DNA from: Paenibacillus glycanilyticus
GTDB taxonomy: Bacteria > Bacillota > Bacilli > Paenibacillales > Paenibacillaceae
Assembly: GCF_030161375.1 (NCBI RefSeq)
Contig: NZ_BSSQ01000001.1
Coordinates: 248,001-312,000, forward strand
Reading direction: 5' to 3'
Length of the DNA stretch: 64,000 bases
Under the pieces are notes generated by a model, which was not told the origin of the DNA, searched no databases, and saw only the letters and a list, made by a program, of their open reading frames with translations. Shown here piece after piece: positions 33,685 through 42,370 of this stretch. A program made the position numbers and the translations under genes. How positions within the stretch are numbered: the stretch's first letter is position 1; each line of letters opens with the position of its first letter.

Positions 33685-34857
33685 TTATCCGCGCAGGGCA
33701 GCATCGAGATCATTAATGAGATCCTCAATAGCTTCAAGTCCTACCGAGTAGCGGACAAGTCCGTCCGTAATTCCGCGCTCGTAACGGACTTCCCTAGGCA
33801 TAGCGGCATGTGACATTTTGGCAGGATACGAGAGAATGCTTTCCACCGCTCCCAAGCTGACCGCAACAAGCGGCAGTTGAACGCGGCTGAGCAAAGACGC
33901 TGCTTTCTCTCCGCTTCCTACGTCGAAAGACACAACCGCGCCGTAACCCTTCGATTGCTTCTCGTGAATGTCGCGGCCCGGATGATCCGCAAGCCCAGGG
34001 TAGAATACTTGCGTCACTTCAGGATGCTCGCTGAGCCATTCGGCAAGTCTGCGCGCGCTGCGTTCGCTGTGCTCCATACGGGCTTGCAACGTCTTCATGC
34101 CGCGCATCAGGAGCCAGCTCTCGTGTGCGCTCAGTACGGCTCCAAGACCGTTCTGAAGCTGGTACAAACGGCGGCCAAGCGCTTCGTCGTTCGTTACGGC
34201 AAGTCCCGCCAACACGTCGCTATGACCGCTCAGGAACTTGGTCGCACTATGCAGCACAATATCGACTCCCAGCTCGAACGGACGCTGATGGTATGGAGTC
34301 ATAAACGTATTGTCGAGCATCGTAAGGAGGCCGTTGTCTTTTGCCCAGCCCGTAACGCGCGCGATGTCCGTAATTTTGAGCGTCGGGTTCGAAGGCGTCT
34401 CCATAAACACCGCTTTGGTGTTTGGTTTGATCGCATCTTTCACCTGGTCAAAATCCGTCATGTCCACAAAAGTAGTCTCGATATTGAATCGAGTCAAAAC
34501 GGCTGTAAGCAGACGGTATGTACCGCCGTATACGTCTTCCGTAACGATTACGTGGTCACCTGCGGACAACAGCATAAATGCTGTCGAGATCGCGGCCATG
34601 CCCGAAGCAAAAGCAAACCCCCGCGTTCCGCCTTCGAGCAAAGCAATATAGTTCTCAAGCGCTTCGCGCGTCGGATTGCCCGAACGGCTGTAGTCGTGAT
34701 GAGGCGGGTTCATAATATCCGCTTGATGGAAAGTGGAAGCCTGGTAGATCGGGGCGCTGGAGGCGCCGGTCTGTTCATCGATTTCAGCGCCGAAATGCAA
34801 CAGCTTTGTCGCAAAATGGCGTCCTGCAATTTTCTCGGGATTGTGGCGGTCACTCAT
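33685..34857 (-). CDS. metC: Cystathionine beta-lyase-type PLP enzyme
   Basis: 390 residues of the Cys/Met-metabolism PLP family: YSRSGNPTREALENYIALLEG, FASGMAAISTAFMLL, the PLP lysine in LHSATKFLSGHSDVLAG and SLGAVESILSYPA. It lies five bases after metI in the SAM-controlled operon, so the likely step is cystathionine to homocysteine. The family also includes cystathionine gamma-lyases and sulfhydrylases; position rather than sequence decides for beta-lyase. Confidence 0.85.
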   Translation of the reverse strand: MSDRHNPEKIAGRHFATKLLHFGAEIDEQTGASSAPIYQASTFHQADIMNPPHHDYSRSGNPTREALENYIALLEGGTRGFAFASGMAAISTAFMLLSAGDHVIVTEDVYGGTYRLLTAVLTRFNIETTFVDMTDFDQVKDAIKPNTKAVFMETPSNPTLKITDIARVTGWAKDNGLLTMLDNTFMTPYHQRPFELGVDIVLHSATKFLSGHSDVLAGLAVTNDEALGRRLYQLQNGLGAVLSAHESWLLMRGMKTLQARMEHSERSARRLAEWLSEHPEVTQVFYPGLADHPGRDIHEKQSKGYGAVVSFDVGSGEKAASLLSRVQLPLVAVSLGAVESILSYPAKMSHAAMPREVRYERGITDGLVRYSVGLEAIEDLINDLDAALRG

Positions 34858-34862
34858 TTCGC

Positions 34863-36023
34863 TTAAGCCTCCTCGATTTCTCTTTTGGCTGCGGCCAAAG
34901 CCTGCTCGAGATCCGCAATGAGATCATCGGCATGCTCGATTCCGACGGAGAAACGGAGCAGTCTGTCGTCAACGCCGATTTTCTGACGGATTTCCAGAGG
35001 AATATCCGCATGCGTCTGAACAGCAGGATAAGTCATCAGCGATTCTACGCCGCCCAAGCTTTCCGCAAAAGCAATTAGCTGAACGTGGCGGAGAATCGGT
35101 TCGACATAACGGGCATCCTTCAGACGGAAGGAGAAAATGCCCGTGTTGCCGGAGGATTGTCTGTTTTGAACCTCATGGCCCGGATGGTGAGGAAGCGCCG
35201 GATAATAAACATCCTCAATCGCCTCATGCTCCATCAAATAATTCGCAATTGCCGTTGCATTAAGCTGATGGCGTTCCATGCGAAGCGCCAGCGTCTTCAT
35301 GCCGCGCATCAGAAGCCAAGAGTCCTGCGGTCCAAGGACCGCGCCAAGCGAATTATGCAGAAATGCCATTTGCTTCGACAGCTCTTCGCCTTTGGTTACG
35401 ATAAGACCGGCAAGCACATCGTTATGGCCGCCAAGATATTTTGTCGCGCTGTGAACAACAATGTCCGCGCCCAGCTCAATTGGACGCTGGAAGAATGGAG
35501 TAAGCAAAGTATTATCTACGATAGTAAGGAGACCTTTGGACTTCGCCCAAGCGGATACCCGCTCCAGGTCGGTAATCATCATTAGCGGATTGGTAGGCGT
35601 CTCGATCAGAACGGCTTTTGTCGTCGGCCGAAGCAACTCGGACATGCCGTCAATATCGTTGGTATCCACGTAAGAAGCCGTAACGCCGAAACGCGTCATG
35701 ATTTGCTCAAGCAAACGGTATGTGCCGCCGTACAAATCAAGCGATACGATCAAATGGTCGCCTTGGCTGAACATGGCGAAGATCGTAGTCAGAGCGGCCA
35801 TACCGGAGCTACAGGCGAAACCCGCATCACCGGATTCGAGTTGTGCGGCCGCGTCTTCCAGAACGGTACGCGTCGGGCTTTTCGTACGGGCATAATCAAA
35901 GCCGGTGCTTTGGCCAAGCTTAGGATGGCGGAACGCGGTTGCCTGATAGATCGGGAAGCTGATTGCACCCGTTACTGGCTCCTTTTCGGAACCGATATGC
36001 GCAAGATGGCTTTCAATTTTCAT
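34863..36023 (-). CDS. metI: Cystathionine gamma-synthase / O-acylhomoserine thiolyase
   Basis: 386 residues, paralogous to the next gene: FDYARTKSPTRTVLEDAAAQ, CSSGMAALTTIFAMF, PLP lysine in VHSATKYLGGHNDVLAG, SLGGVESLMTYPA. By analogy with Bacillus metI-metC, it joins cysteine (or sulfide) to O-acylhomoserine. It sits 47 bases after metA and five before metC in one operon behind the SAM riboswitch. An AAAGGAG site precedes the ATG at somewhat long spacing. Confidence 0.88.
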   Translation of the reverse strand: MKIESHLAHIGSEKEPVTGAISFPIYQATAFRHPKLGQSTGFDYARTKSPTRTVLEDAAAQLESGDAGFACSSGMAALTTIFAMFSQGDHLIVSLDLYGGTYRLLEQIMTRFGVTASYVDTNDIDGMSELLRPTTKAVLIETPTNPLMMITDLERVSAWAKSKGLLTIVDNTLLTPFFQRPIELGADIVVHSATKYLGGHNDVLAGLIVTKGEELSKQMAFLHNSLGAVLGPQDSWLLMRGMKTLALRMERHQLNATAIANYLMEHEAIEDVYYPALPHHPGHEVQNRQSSGNTGIFSFRLKDARYVEPILRHVQLIAFAESLGGVESLMTYPAVQTHADIPLEIRQKIGVDDRLLRFSVGIEHADDLIADLEQALAAAKREIEEA

Positions 36024-36070
36024 AAGATTCGTCCGTCTCCTTTGTCTTCGAGATATGTCTTATTTATTAT

Positions 36071-36988
36071 TTAGATACCCGCGCCCAAATCATATGGCGT
36101 TTGTTGGTATACATAATAGTTCAACCAGTTCGAGAACAGCAAGTTCGCATGGGAGCGCCATGTCGAAAAGGGAAGTTTTTCCGGATTATCTCCCGGGAAA
36201 TAGTTCTTGGGAAGATCAATATCCAATCCTTTTGCCTTATCTCGGTCATATTCGTATTTGAGCGACAGCGGATCGTATTCCGAATGGCCGCTCACAAAAA
36301 TTTGTCTGCCGTCTTTCGAAGCTACAATATATACACCGGATTCTTCGGATTCCGACAGAATATCCAAATCCCCGATTTTCTCGATATCCTCGCGGCGAAC
36401 TTCGGTATGGCGGGACTGCGGCACGAAGAACATTTCATCAAAGCCGCGCAGCAGATTCACGTTCTGCTTCTCGGTCGTATGAGGGAACACGCCAAAAATC
36501 TTATTGTCGAGCTCATATTTCGGAACGCCAAAGTGATGGTACAAGCCTGCCTGCGAGGCCCAACAAATATGGAAGGTCGACGTAACGTTACGTCTGCTCC
36601 AGTCCATAATATCCTTCAGCTCTTCCCAGTAATTCACGTCTTCGAAGTTCAAATGTTCAACCGGAGCGCCAGTAATCACAAGTCCGTCATAGTACTGGTC
36701 CTGAATATCTTCGAACGTTTTATAAAAAGATTCAAGATGCTCGTGGGACGTGTTTTTGGAAGTATGCGTCTTCGGATGCAGCAATACAATCTCGACTTGC
36801 AAAGGCGTGTTGCCAATCAGGCGAAGAAGCTGCGTCTCCGTTGTTTCTTTGGTTGGCATGAGGTTCAATATGGCGATCCGTAATGGACGGATGTCTTGAT
36901 GGAAAGCGGTGCTTTCATCCATAACGAAAATGTTCTCGTTGTTCAAAATTTCTTTGGCTGGCAGGGAATCAGGTACTTTAATCGGCAT
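36071..36988 (-). CDS. metA: Homoserine O-acyltransferase
   Basis: 305 residues, full MetA length. [20 protein letters not shown] at the N-terminus, [14 protein letters not shown], the acyl-accepting cysteine in [16 protein letters not shown], and the catalytic SGHSEYDP region are all present. It activates homoserine for methionine synthesis; Bacillales enzymes of this type mostly use acetyl-CoA despite the succinyltransferase name, and I cannot tell from sequence alone. It is first in the metA-metI-metC operon, directly behind the SAM-I riboswitch. RBS is AAAGGAG. Confidence 0.95.
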   Translation of the reverse strand: MPIKVPDSLPAKEILNNENIFVMDESTAFHQDIRPLRIAILNLMPTKETTETQLLRLIGNTPLQVEIVLLHPKTHTSKNTSHEHLESFYKTFEDIQDQYYDGLVITGAPVEHLNFEDVNYWEELKDIMDWSRRNVTSTFHICWASQAGLYHHFGVPKYELDNKIFGVFPHTTEKQNVNLLRGFDEMFFVPQSRHTEVRREDIEKIGDLDILSESEESGVYIVASKDGRQIFVSGHSEYDPLSLKYEYDRDKAKGLDIDLPKNYFPGDNPEKLPFSTWRSHANLLFSNWLNYYVYQQTPYDLGAGI

Positions 36989-37029
36989 TGCGATTCACTC
37001 CTTTTCTGTAATAATCGGCGTTCTAAACG

Positions 37030-37200
37030 CAAAAAAGACCCTTTCTGCCGTGAGAAAAGGTCGTACGCTCGTCAAAAAAAGAGCTCTCGCCTCCCTCATC
37101 TCTCAGAAACTAAAGTTTCCGCAAGAATTAGCACCGTGCTTACGCCGGTTGCCGGGCTTCATCGGGCTAGTCCCTCCGCCTGCTCTTGATAAGAAAGTGG
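37030..37200 (-). promoter_or_regulatory. SAM-I (S-box) riboswitch of the met operon
   Basis: The minus strand shows the S-box aptamer: TTCTTATCAAGAGCAGGCGG at its 5' end, GGGACTAGCCCGATGAAGCC, CCGGCAACCGG, GGTGCTAATTC and CTGAGAGATGAG. Terminator GACCCTTTCT / AGAAAAGGTC (37037-37062) with six T residues follows, before metA. High SAM should stop transcription of metA-metI-metC. Confidence 0.97.
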
Positions 37201-37235
37201 TTCTATTCGGTTGTTGAATACCAATTCTATTCTTA

Positions 37236-37264
37236 ACTTTAATGGATTCCGCCATTCGCGTCAA
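37236..37264 (-). promoter_or_regulatory. Promoter of the met operon
   Basis: TTGACG (37259-37264) and TAAAGT (37236-37241) on the minus strand, 17 bases apart, 40 bases upstream of the S-box. Confidence 0.65.
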
Positions 37265-37415
37265 GGACGTTATCGACATATGATGTAGAGGGCCAAAATA
37301 AAGGGAGATCGGCCTATTTTTCCGCTTGAATGTAAAGTGTATGCGGGAGTATACTAGACAAGGATTAAAAGCCGATTTTTCAAGAAGAATAAAGGATAAA
37401 GGAGTGCAAACAGAC

Positions 37416-37502
37416 ATGGAAGGCGATCGACCTAAGCCTGACAACAATCGAATACGGCGGCTGCCGGATCTACAGTTGCTCAAGCGGGCGTTTGCGCTTT
37501 AA
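37416..37502 (+). CDS. Possible 28-codon ORF ahead of corA
   Basis: ATG 37416 to TAA 37502 gives a basic 28-residue peptide (MEGDRPKPDNNRIRRLPDLQ...). GGAG lies ten bases upstream, and TTGAAT (37326-37331) and TATACT (37350-37355), 18 bases apart, could be its promoter and that of corA, which begins 57 bases later. It may be a small gene or a leader; no family recognised. Confidence 0.4.
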   Translation: MEGDRPKPDNNRIRRLPDLQLLKRAFAL

Positions 37503-37558
37503 GTCCGTTCTTTTGCACATTCATCCGGCAGCTCTGTCACAAGAGAGGAGAAGCTCGG

Positions 37559-38494
37559 ATGAAAATTCGTCACGTAAACAACGGGTTATTTACCCCGATT
37601 GAAGACATTAATGAGACCCTTGTTCCCGCAGCGGAAGGTTTTTATTGGATTGATGCCGATGTGGAAGACCTTGCGATTTTGCAGCCCTTGTTCGGCATGC
37701 ATGATCTGGCCGTCGAAGACTGCCTAAGCGAAGAGGAACAGCGTCCTAAACTTGAAATTTATGAAAACCAATATTTTATTGTAATTAACAGTATCCGGTT
37801 TGACGATGAGGAAATCTTCCTTCGCGCGCTGAATATTTTTCTAGGCCGTCATTACATTATTACGATTACCAAACAAAAGCTAAACGAGTTGCGCTCGCTG
37901 AAGCCCATTTTGTGGGAGCAGGAAGTTAATCGGCCGGACTATTTCTTATATCATCTCGTCGACATCGTAGTCGACAATTACTTCTTCGTTGGCGACCGGA
38001 TCGACAATCGGATCGAAATGCTGGAAGAAGATATATTAATGAATACCAAGAAATCGCATCTGAATGAAATCATCGGTCTGCGCGGTGAAATTTTGTGGCT
38101 GAAGAAGGTGCTCGGACCTCAAAAAGATCTCATCGCTACGCTGAACAAGCGGGATTTGAAATTAATCGACGACCAGCTGCAAAAGTACTTCAGCGACATT
38201 TACGAGAACGCCGTAAAAATCGCCGAGTCCTTCGATACGTACCGAGAGCTCATGGGCAACTTACGAGAAGCTTATCAGTCAAGCATCTCCGCCCGGGCAA
38301 ACGAAATCATGCGCGTGTTCACCGCGATGACGACGATCTTCATGCCGCTAACCTTTATTACCGGGATCTACGGAATGAACTTCGATTTTATCCCCGGGAT
38401 GCACATGCACGGAGGTTCCATCCTCCTGCTCGGCATTATGCTTGTGCTTGGTTTAGGGATGTTGATTGTGTTTCGGAAGAAAAAATGGTTATAA
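37559..38494 (+). CDS. corA: CorA-family magnesium/divalent cation transporter
   Basis: 311 residues. A soluble N-terminal domain ends in long helices; two C-terminal membrane helices follow, the first ending in the pore signature YGMNF (FITGIYGMNFDF). AVEDCLSEEEQRPKLEIYEN is the usual CorA N-terminal segment. CorA pentamers admit Mg2+, Co2+ or Ni2+. AGAGGAG precedes the ATG. A terminator hairpin follows at 38502. Divergent from the met operon with a shared gap of about 570 bases that holds the SAM riboswitch, two promoters and the 28-codon ORF. Confidence 0.95.
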   Translation: MKIRHVNNGLFTPIEDINETLVPAAEGFYWIDADVEDLAILQPLFGMHDLAVEDCLSEEEQRPKLEIYENQYFIVINSIRFDDEEIFLRALNIFLGRHYIITITKQKLNELRSLKPILWEQEVNRPDYFLYHLVDIVVDNYFFVGDRIDNRIEMLEEDILMNTKKSHLNEIIGLRGEILWLKKVLGPQKDLIATLNKRDLKLIDDQLQKYFSDIYENAVKIAESFDTYRELMGNLREAYQSSISARANEIMRVFTAMTTIFMPLTFITGIYGMNFDFIPGMHMHGGSILLLGIMLVLGLGMLIVFRKKKWL

Positions 38495-38501
38495 GTGTGG
38501 G

Positions 38502-38529
38502 AGCCGCCCTGGTGTTGGGGCGGCTTTTT
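38502..38529 (+). terminator. Intrinsic terminator, corA
   Basis: AGCCGCCC / GGGCGGCT eight-base stem with TTTT after it, eight bases past the corA stop. Its 3' arm is also the outer left arm of palindromic repeat D. Confidence 0.75.
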
Positions 38530-38744
38530 GCTGTCATTTTGGGGAGGGGCGGCCCGGGTCGGTATGCTTCGGGGACGCGAGGGATCTTCTTCCGGCCGCG
38601 GTTGTCTACACTTTGCCTGAACGTAATGTTCCAAGGTTGCAAAGTGTAGACAAAGGCGGGCGCTCCGCTCCTCCAGAAGATTCCCTCACTTACCCCTGCG
38701 CCCCTCCCCGACCGCCCCGCCAGCATGCCGCCGCCCGAAACACC
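38511..38744. repeat. Long palindromic repeat, family 1, copy D
   Basis: The longest copy, GC-rich outside: GGTGTT and GGCGGC pair with GCCGCC and AACACC, then GGGGAGGGGCG with CGCCCCTCCCC, GAGGGA-TCTTCT with AGAAGA-TTCCCTC, and an inner perfect stem TTGTCTACACTTTGC / GCAAAGTGTAGACAA. Cores: TCTTCTTCCGGCCGC (38585-38599) and GGCGGGCGCTCCGCTCCTCC (from 38655). It fills the gene-free gap between convergent corA and cysK. Confidence 0.85.
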
Positions 38745-38858
38745 TTAGGCGGCTTTGGTGGTGGGCCGCCTTGCAGGCTCAGGTGCTGCGCACGAGCCTG
38801 AATTGCACCACAGTAAGACAAGACCCTCGCCTCCTCGGCTTGGCCTTCTTCTAGAACA

Positions 38859-38882
38859 AAAAAGACCCCGGAGGGTCTTTTT
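38859..38882. terminator. Intrinsic terminator, cysK
   Basis: Perfect ten-base stem AAAAAGACCC / GGGTCTTTTT with CGGA loop, eight bases beyond the cysK stop. Symmetrical, so it can act from both sides. Confidence 0.9.
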
Positions 38883-38889
38883 CGTTTTA

Positions 38890-39822
38890 CTATTCGTCGT
38901 ACAAGCCTGATGACAGGTAGCGTTCGCCCGTGTCCGGGAACAACACGATGATTGTTTTGTCTTTGTTTTCCGGGCGTTTAGCGAGCTGGGATGCTGCGAA
39001 TGCAGCGGCGCCGGAGGAGATACCGACAAGAAGGCCTTCGCTTCTGGCCAATTGGCGGGATATGCGGTAAGCATCTTCGTTTTTGACTGTGATGACTTCG
39101 TCCACGACAGACGGATGGTAGTTATCCGGTACAAAACCTGCGCCAATCCCTTGAATCATATGGGCGCCTCTGTCGCCGCCTGACAATACCGGGGAGCTGA
39201 ACGGCTCTACAGCCACAATCTGAATGTTCGGATTAAGCTCCTTCAGACGCTCGCCTACGCCTGAGATCGTTCCGCCCGTGCCAACGCCTGCCACAAAGAT
39301 GTCGACCTGGCCGTCCGTATCGCGCCATATTTCTTCCGCGGTGGTCGCCTTATGAACAGCCGGGTTAGCGGGATTGCTGAATTGCATCGGTATGTAGGAA
39401 CCGGGAATTTCAGCCGCCATCTCATCCGCCTTCCGGATTGCTCCCGACATGCCTTCTGACGAGGGCGTGAGAACCAGTTCCGCGCCAAGTGCTTCCAGCA
39501 GCTTACGGCGCTCTACGCTGAACGATTCCGGCAAAATAATAATGAGACGATAACCTAAAGCCGCCGCGGCAAAAGCTAACGCAATACCTGTATTTCCGCT
39601 TGTTGGCTCAATGATGACAGACCCGGGAACAAGATTGCCTTTCTCTTCGGCATCCTTGATCATGGCAAAACCAATCCGGTCCTTCACGCTTCCGGCCGGA
39701 TTGAAATACTCCAGCTTGGCAACAACTTTGGCAAGTGACTCCTGGCTTTTATTGTAATGGGTAAGCTCGAGCAATGGTGTATTGCCGATCAGCTCCGTCA
39801 AATTGGAATAAATGTTTGGCAT
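38890..39822 (-). CDS. cysK: Cysteine synthase (O-acetylserine sulfhydrylase)
   Basis: 310 residues with the PLP lysine in [14 protein letters not shown], substrate loop [12 protein letters not shown], phosphate-binding [12 protein letters not shown] and [10 protein letters not shown]. It forms cysteine from O-acetylserine and sulfide. Start ATG 39822 follows GAAAGGTGCGA. The UMF1-type MFS gene lies 69 bases upstream on the same strand; otherwise the gene stands alone. Confidence 0.96.
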   Translation of the reverse strand: MPNIYSNLTELIGNTPLLELTHYNKSQESLAKVVAKLEYFNPAGSVKDRIGFAMIKDAEEKGNLVPGSVIIEPTSGNTGIALAFAAAALGYRLIIILPESFSVERRKLLEALGAELVLTPSSEGMSGAIRKADEMAAEIPGSYIPMQFSNPANPAVHKATTAEEIWRDTDGQVDIFVAGVGTGGTISGVGERLKELNPNIQIVAVEPFSSPVLSGGDRGAHMIQGIGAGFVPDNYHPSVVDEVITVKNEDAYRISRQLARSEGLLVGISSGAAAFAASQLAKRPENKDKTIIVLFPDTGERYLSSGLYDE

Positions 39823-39891
39823 GGATAAATCGCACCTTTCATAATGGATCTCCTAACATTATAGCATTAACGAGATCCGACTGATGCATCC

Positions 39892-41136
39892 TTAATCAAC
39901 GTTTGCCTCTAGTGCTTCATCAGCTCCTTTGTCCAAGTTGACTTTCCATAGCAGGAATATTCCGATCAGGAAAAAGGCAACCAAGGACAAGATCGCCACC
40001 CGGCTGGAGCCGGTGACCGTTCCCACAACGGAAAACACAAACGGGCCAGCAAAGGAAGAAAACTTGCTGGACAATGCCAGAAAGCCAAAAAACTCGCCGG
40101 TCCGCGAAGGAGGCACCAAATTAGCATAAATGGAACGAGCGACGGCCTGACTGCCTCCCTGCACAAAGCCGACCATTATCGCGAGCGCGTAGAAATGGGC
40201 AGCGCTTGTCATAAAGAAACCAAGACCCACAATTAGGACATAGATCAGCAAAGAATAATACAGCATGCGCTTTGACCCGAAGCGGCCAGCGAGCTTGCCG
40301 AACAGAATAGTGCACGGCCATCCTACAAATTGCGTGATAAGCAAGGCGATAATAAGATCCGTTGTCTCAATCCCAATGCCTGCGCCATAGATAGTCGCCA
40401 TGACGATAACCGTGTTAATCCCGTCGTTGAAAAACCAAAACGAAGCCATATATTTCAGCAATTCGGGATACTTCTTGATCGCCGAAAACGTTGTTCGAAT
40501 ACGGGCAAACCCCGCCCGCACGATTTCTCCGGTTCCTTGATGCCCGATTGGCGTTTTTGTTTCTTTAACCCAGCGAAGAATAGGAATGGAGAACAGCAGC
40601 CACCAGATACCCACAGTAATAAAAACCATTTGGGTAGCAAAGGTTTTGCTCGGAAAACCAAGCATCTCCCAGCCTTGAATCATGATGACGTTAATTAGCA
40701 GCAACAACCCGCCTCCGGCATAACCGTAAGCATAACCCTGCGAGCTGATGCGTCCCCTAAGCTCGGGCTGAACGCCATCCGCCAACATCGCATCGTAGAA
40801 AGTATTGCCTCCCGAGAAGCCGATGGAGCCGAGCACCATTAGACCGGAAGCAAGCAGCCAATCCCCTTCGCCCGCAAACGCCATAAGCACGCAGGAAAGC
40901 ACGCCAAGCAGCATAAAGGCAGATAAAAATTTCAACTTGGATCCCGTATAATCGGCAATAGCCCCAAGTATTGGAGAGAGGACGGCAACCAGCAGCATCG
41001 CTATGCTTTGCGTATAGCCCCAATACGTTTCCGCCCGGTTACCGGCCAAATGCATACCCGCAACATCCGAATAATATACTGGCAGAACGGCCGCCATCAT
41101 GGTTGTGGCAAATGCCGAGTTTGCCCAATCGTACAA
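39892..41136 (-). CDS. UMF1/Atg22-type MFS transporter; 5' end uncertain
   Basis: About 414 residues with twelve hydrophobic segments; LYDWANSAFATTMMAA at the start, LGAIADYTGSKLKFL and the late GGSQAVARSIYANLVPPSRTGEFFGF mark the UMF1 family of the major facilitator superfamily (vacuolar Atg22 relatives in yeast; amino acid efflux suggested). TTG 41136 has no Shine-Dalgarno sequence, and the reading frame continues upstream as FELDQKALRGWK, as is usual for this family, without an ATG, GTG or TTG. See the finding on a possible frameshift in a G-run near 41176. Confidence 0.82.
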   Translation of the reverse strand: MYDWANSAFATTMMAAVLPVYYSDVAGMHLAGNRAETYWGYTQSIAMLLVAVLSPILGAIADYTGSKLKFLSAFMLLGVLSCVLMAFAGEGDWLLASGLMVLGSIGFSGGNTFYDAMLADGVQPELRGRISSQGYAYGYAGGGLLLLINVIMIQGWEMLGFPSKTFATQMVFITVGIWWLLFSIPILRWVKETKTPIGHQGTGEIVRAGFARIRTTFSAIKKYPELLKYMASFWFFNDGINTVIVMATIYGAGIGIETTDLIIALLITQFVGWPCTILFGKLAGRFGSKRMLYYSLLIYVLIVGLGFFMTSAAHFYALAIMVGFVQGGSQAVARSIYANLVPPSRTGEFFGFLALSSKFSSFAGPFVFSVVGTVTGSSRVAILSLVAFFLIGIFLLWKVNLDKGADEALEANVD

Positions 41137-41351
41137 TTTCCAGCCGCGCAGTGCTTTTTGATCCAGCTCAAACGCCCCCAGTCCGCATAGGAGAAAATTT
41201 ATATTTTTTTACAAAATAGGACAACCACAGCAATAGTTCGACAGTCCTTCTGTTAATCCTCTTTAAGATTTTCTAAAGCTTGCCTTCCTTTTTGCTGTAA
41301 TCATCCATTTGCTTTATAATATAAAGTGATCATGTTCGAGGGGGAATGGAA

Positions 41352-42257
41352 TTGAATATTAGCCAGCTTGAAACGCTCCTCACCATATCGAAGACGATGA
41401 GCTTCCGCAAAGCCGGCGAACTGCTGAATCTGACTCAGCCCGCCGTCTCTGCTCAAATTAAAACGCTTGAGGACGAGTTCAAGACAGTTCTCATCGATCG
41501 CAATCAGCCCGTCACCTTGACCGACCACGGAAAAGTATTTCAGGAGCACGCTGAGCGAATTCTATCGGTTGTTGAAGAATTGAAGCAGAAGCTCTCCGAT
41601 TTGAATGCGGTACCACAAGGCCATATCGTGCTTGGAACAACCTCTTCCATGGCCATTCAAATATTGCCCCGGGTGTTATCTTATTTCCAAGACCAGTACC
41701 CGCTTATCAAAACAACGATCCATACCATGCCTTCCTCACAAGTGCTGGCTAGCGTAGAGAACGGCACCGTCGACATCGGCATCACGTACATTTCGGAAAA
41801 AAATCCGAATATGGACTCATCTATTCTGTACTACGATTCGTTTGTCCTCGTTGCTTCTCCCGCTCATCCTTTAAGCCAGGTAGCGCATACTACTACAATA
41901 GATATGCTCAAGGATTATCCTTTTATTATGCTTGCTCCCGATACTTTGGGACGCCGGTTTTTGGATCAGATCTTCAAGAAAAAAAATATCCAGCCGAATA
42001 TTATTATGGAGCTGTCGAGCAGTGAGGAAGTAAAACGGATGGTGGAGATTAACCTGGGCATTGCGGTAGTGTCCAAGTTGTCCATTGCCAATGAATTAAA
42101 ACTCGGCTCCCTTAAAATCATCAAAGTTGCCGAGCTTGAACCTTACCACCCGGTAGCTGTCGTCTATAAATCCGGCAGATATCTAAATACAGCGATGCAG
42201 CAATTTCTAAGCGACTTGAAAGGTATGCCCGAACAGTCGTTTCTCGGCAGCGAGTAA
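41352..42257 (+). CDS. LysR-family transcriptional regulator
   Basis: 301 residues from TTG 41352, chosen because GAGGGGG lies seven bases upstream; ATG 41346 is too close to it. The N-terminal winged helix is clear (ISQLETLLTISKTMSFRKAG, LNLTQPAVSAQIKTLEDEF), followed by a periplasmic-binding-type co-inducer domain (about 90-290). Divergent from the MFS transporter gene, which it may control by analogy with other LysR regulators. Co-inducer unknown. The AAGAATCACT hairpin element starts four bases after its stop. Confidence 0.9.
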   Translation: MNISQLETLLTISKTMSFRKAGELLNLTQPAVSAQIKTLEDEFKTVLIDRNQPVTLTDHGKVFQEHAERILSVVEELKQKLSDLNAVPQGHIVLGTTSSMAIQILPRVLSYFQDQYPLIKTTIHTMPSSQVLASVENGTVDIGITYISEKNPNMDSSILYYDSFVLVASPAHPLSQVAHTTTIDMLKDYPFIMLAPDTLGRRFLDQIFKKKNIQPNIIMELSSSEEVKRMVEINLGIAVVSKLSIANELKLGSLKIIKVAELEPYHPVAVVYKSGRYLNTAMQQFLSDLKGMPEQSFLGSE

Positions 42258-42260
42258 TCG

Positions 42261-42359
42261 TAAGAATCACTTGGTAGCCATTCTTTAAGCCCATGCTTTC
42301 GAAGTAAGAATCACTACAAGAACCCAATAGTATTGGCTTCTTGAATAGCAATTCTTTTT
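42261..42359. repeat. AAGAAT/ATTCTT hairpin element (family 2), upstream of PHP phosphatase gene
   Basis: Two hairpins, AAGAATCACT..AGCCATTCTT (42262-42285) and AAGAATCACT..AGCAATTCTT (42306-42356, with an inner CAAGAA/TTCTTG stem), joined by a linker containing ATGCTTTCGAAGT. It ends CAATTCTTTTTAGGAGGAAC, where AGGAGG is the RBS of the next gene. A relative lies upstream of uvrC. Confidence 0.75.
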
Positions 42360-42370
42360 AGGAGGAACTC

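Noticed and set aside
32422-33813. 463-codon open frame opposite mqnC
   Set aside because: Antisense shadow of a radical SAM gene; no RBS and no recognisable domain.
38095-38649. 184-codon frame overlapping corA and repeat D
   Set aside because: Out-of-frame shadow of corA continuing into the repeat; Arg/His-rich translation without motifs.
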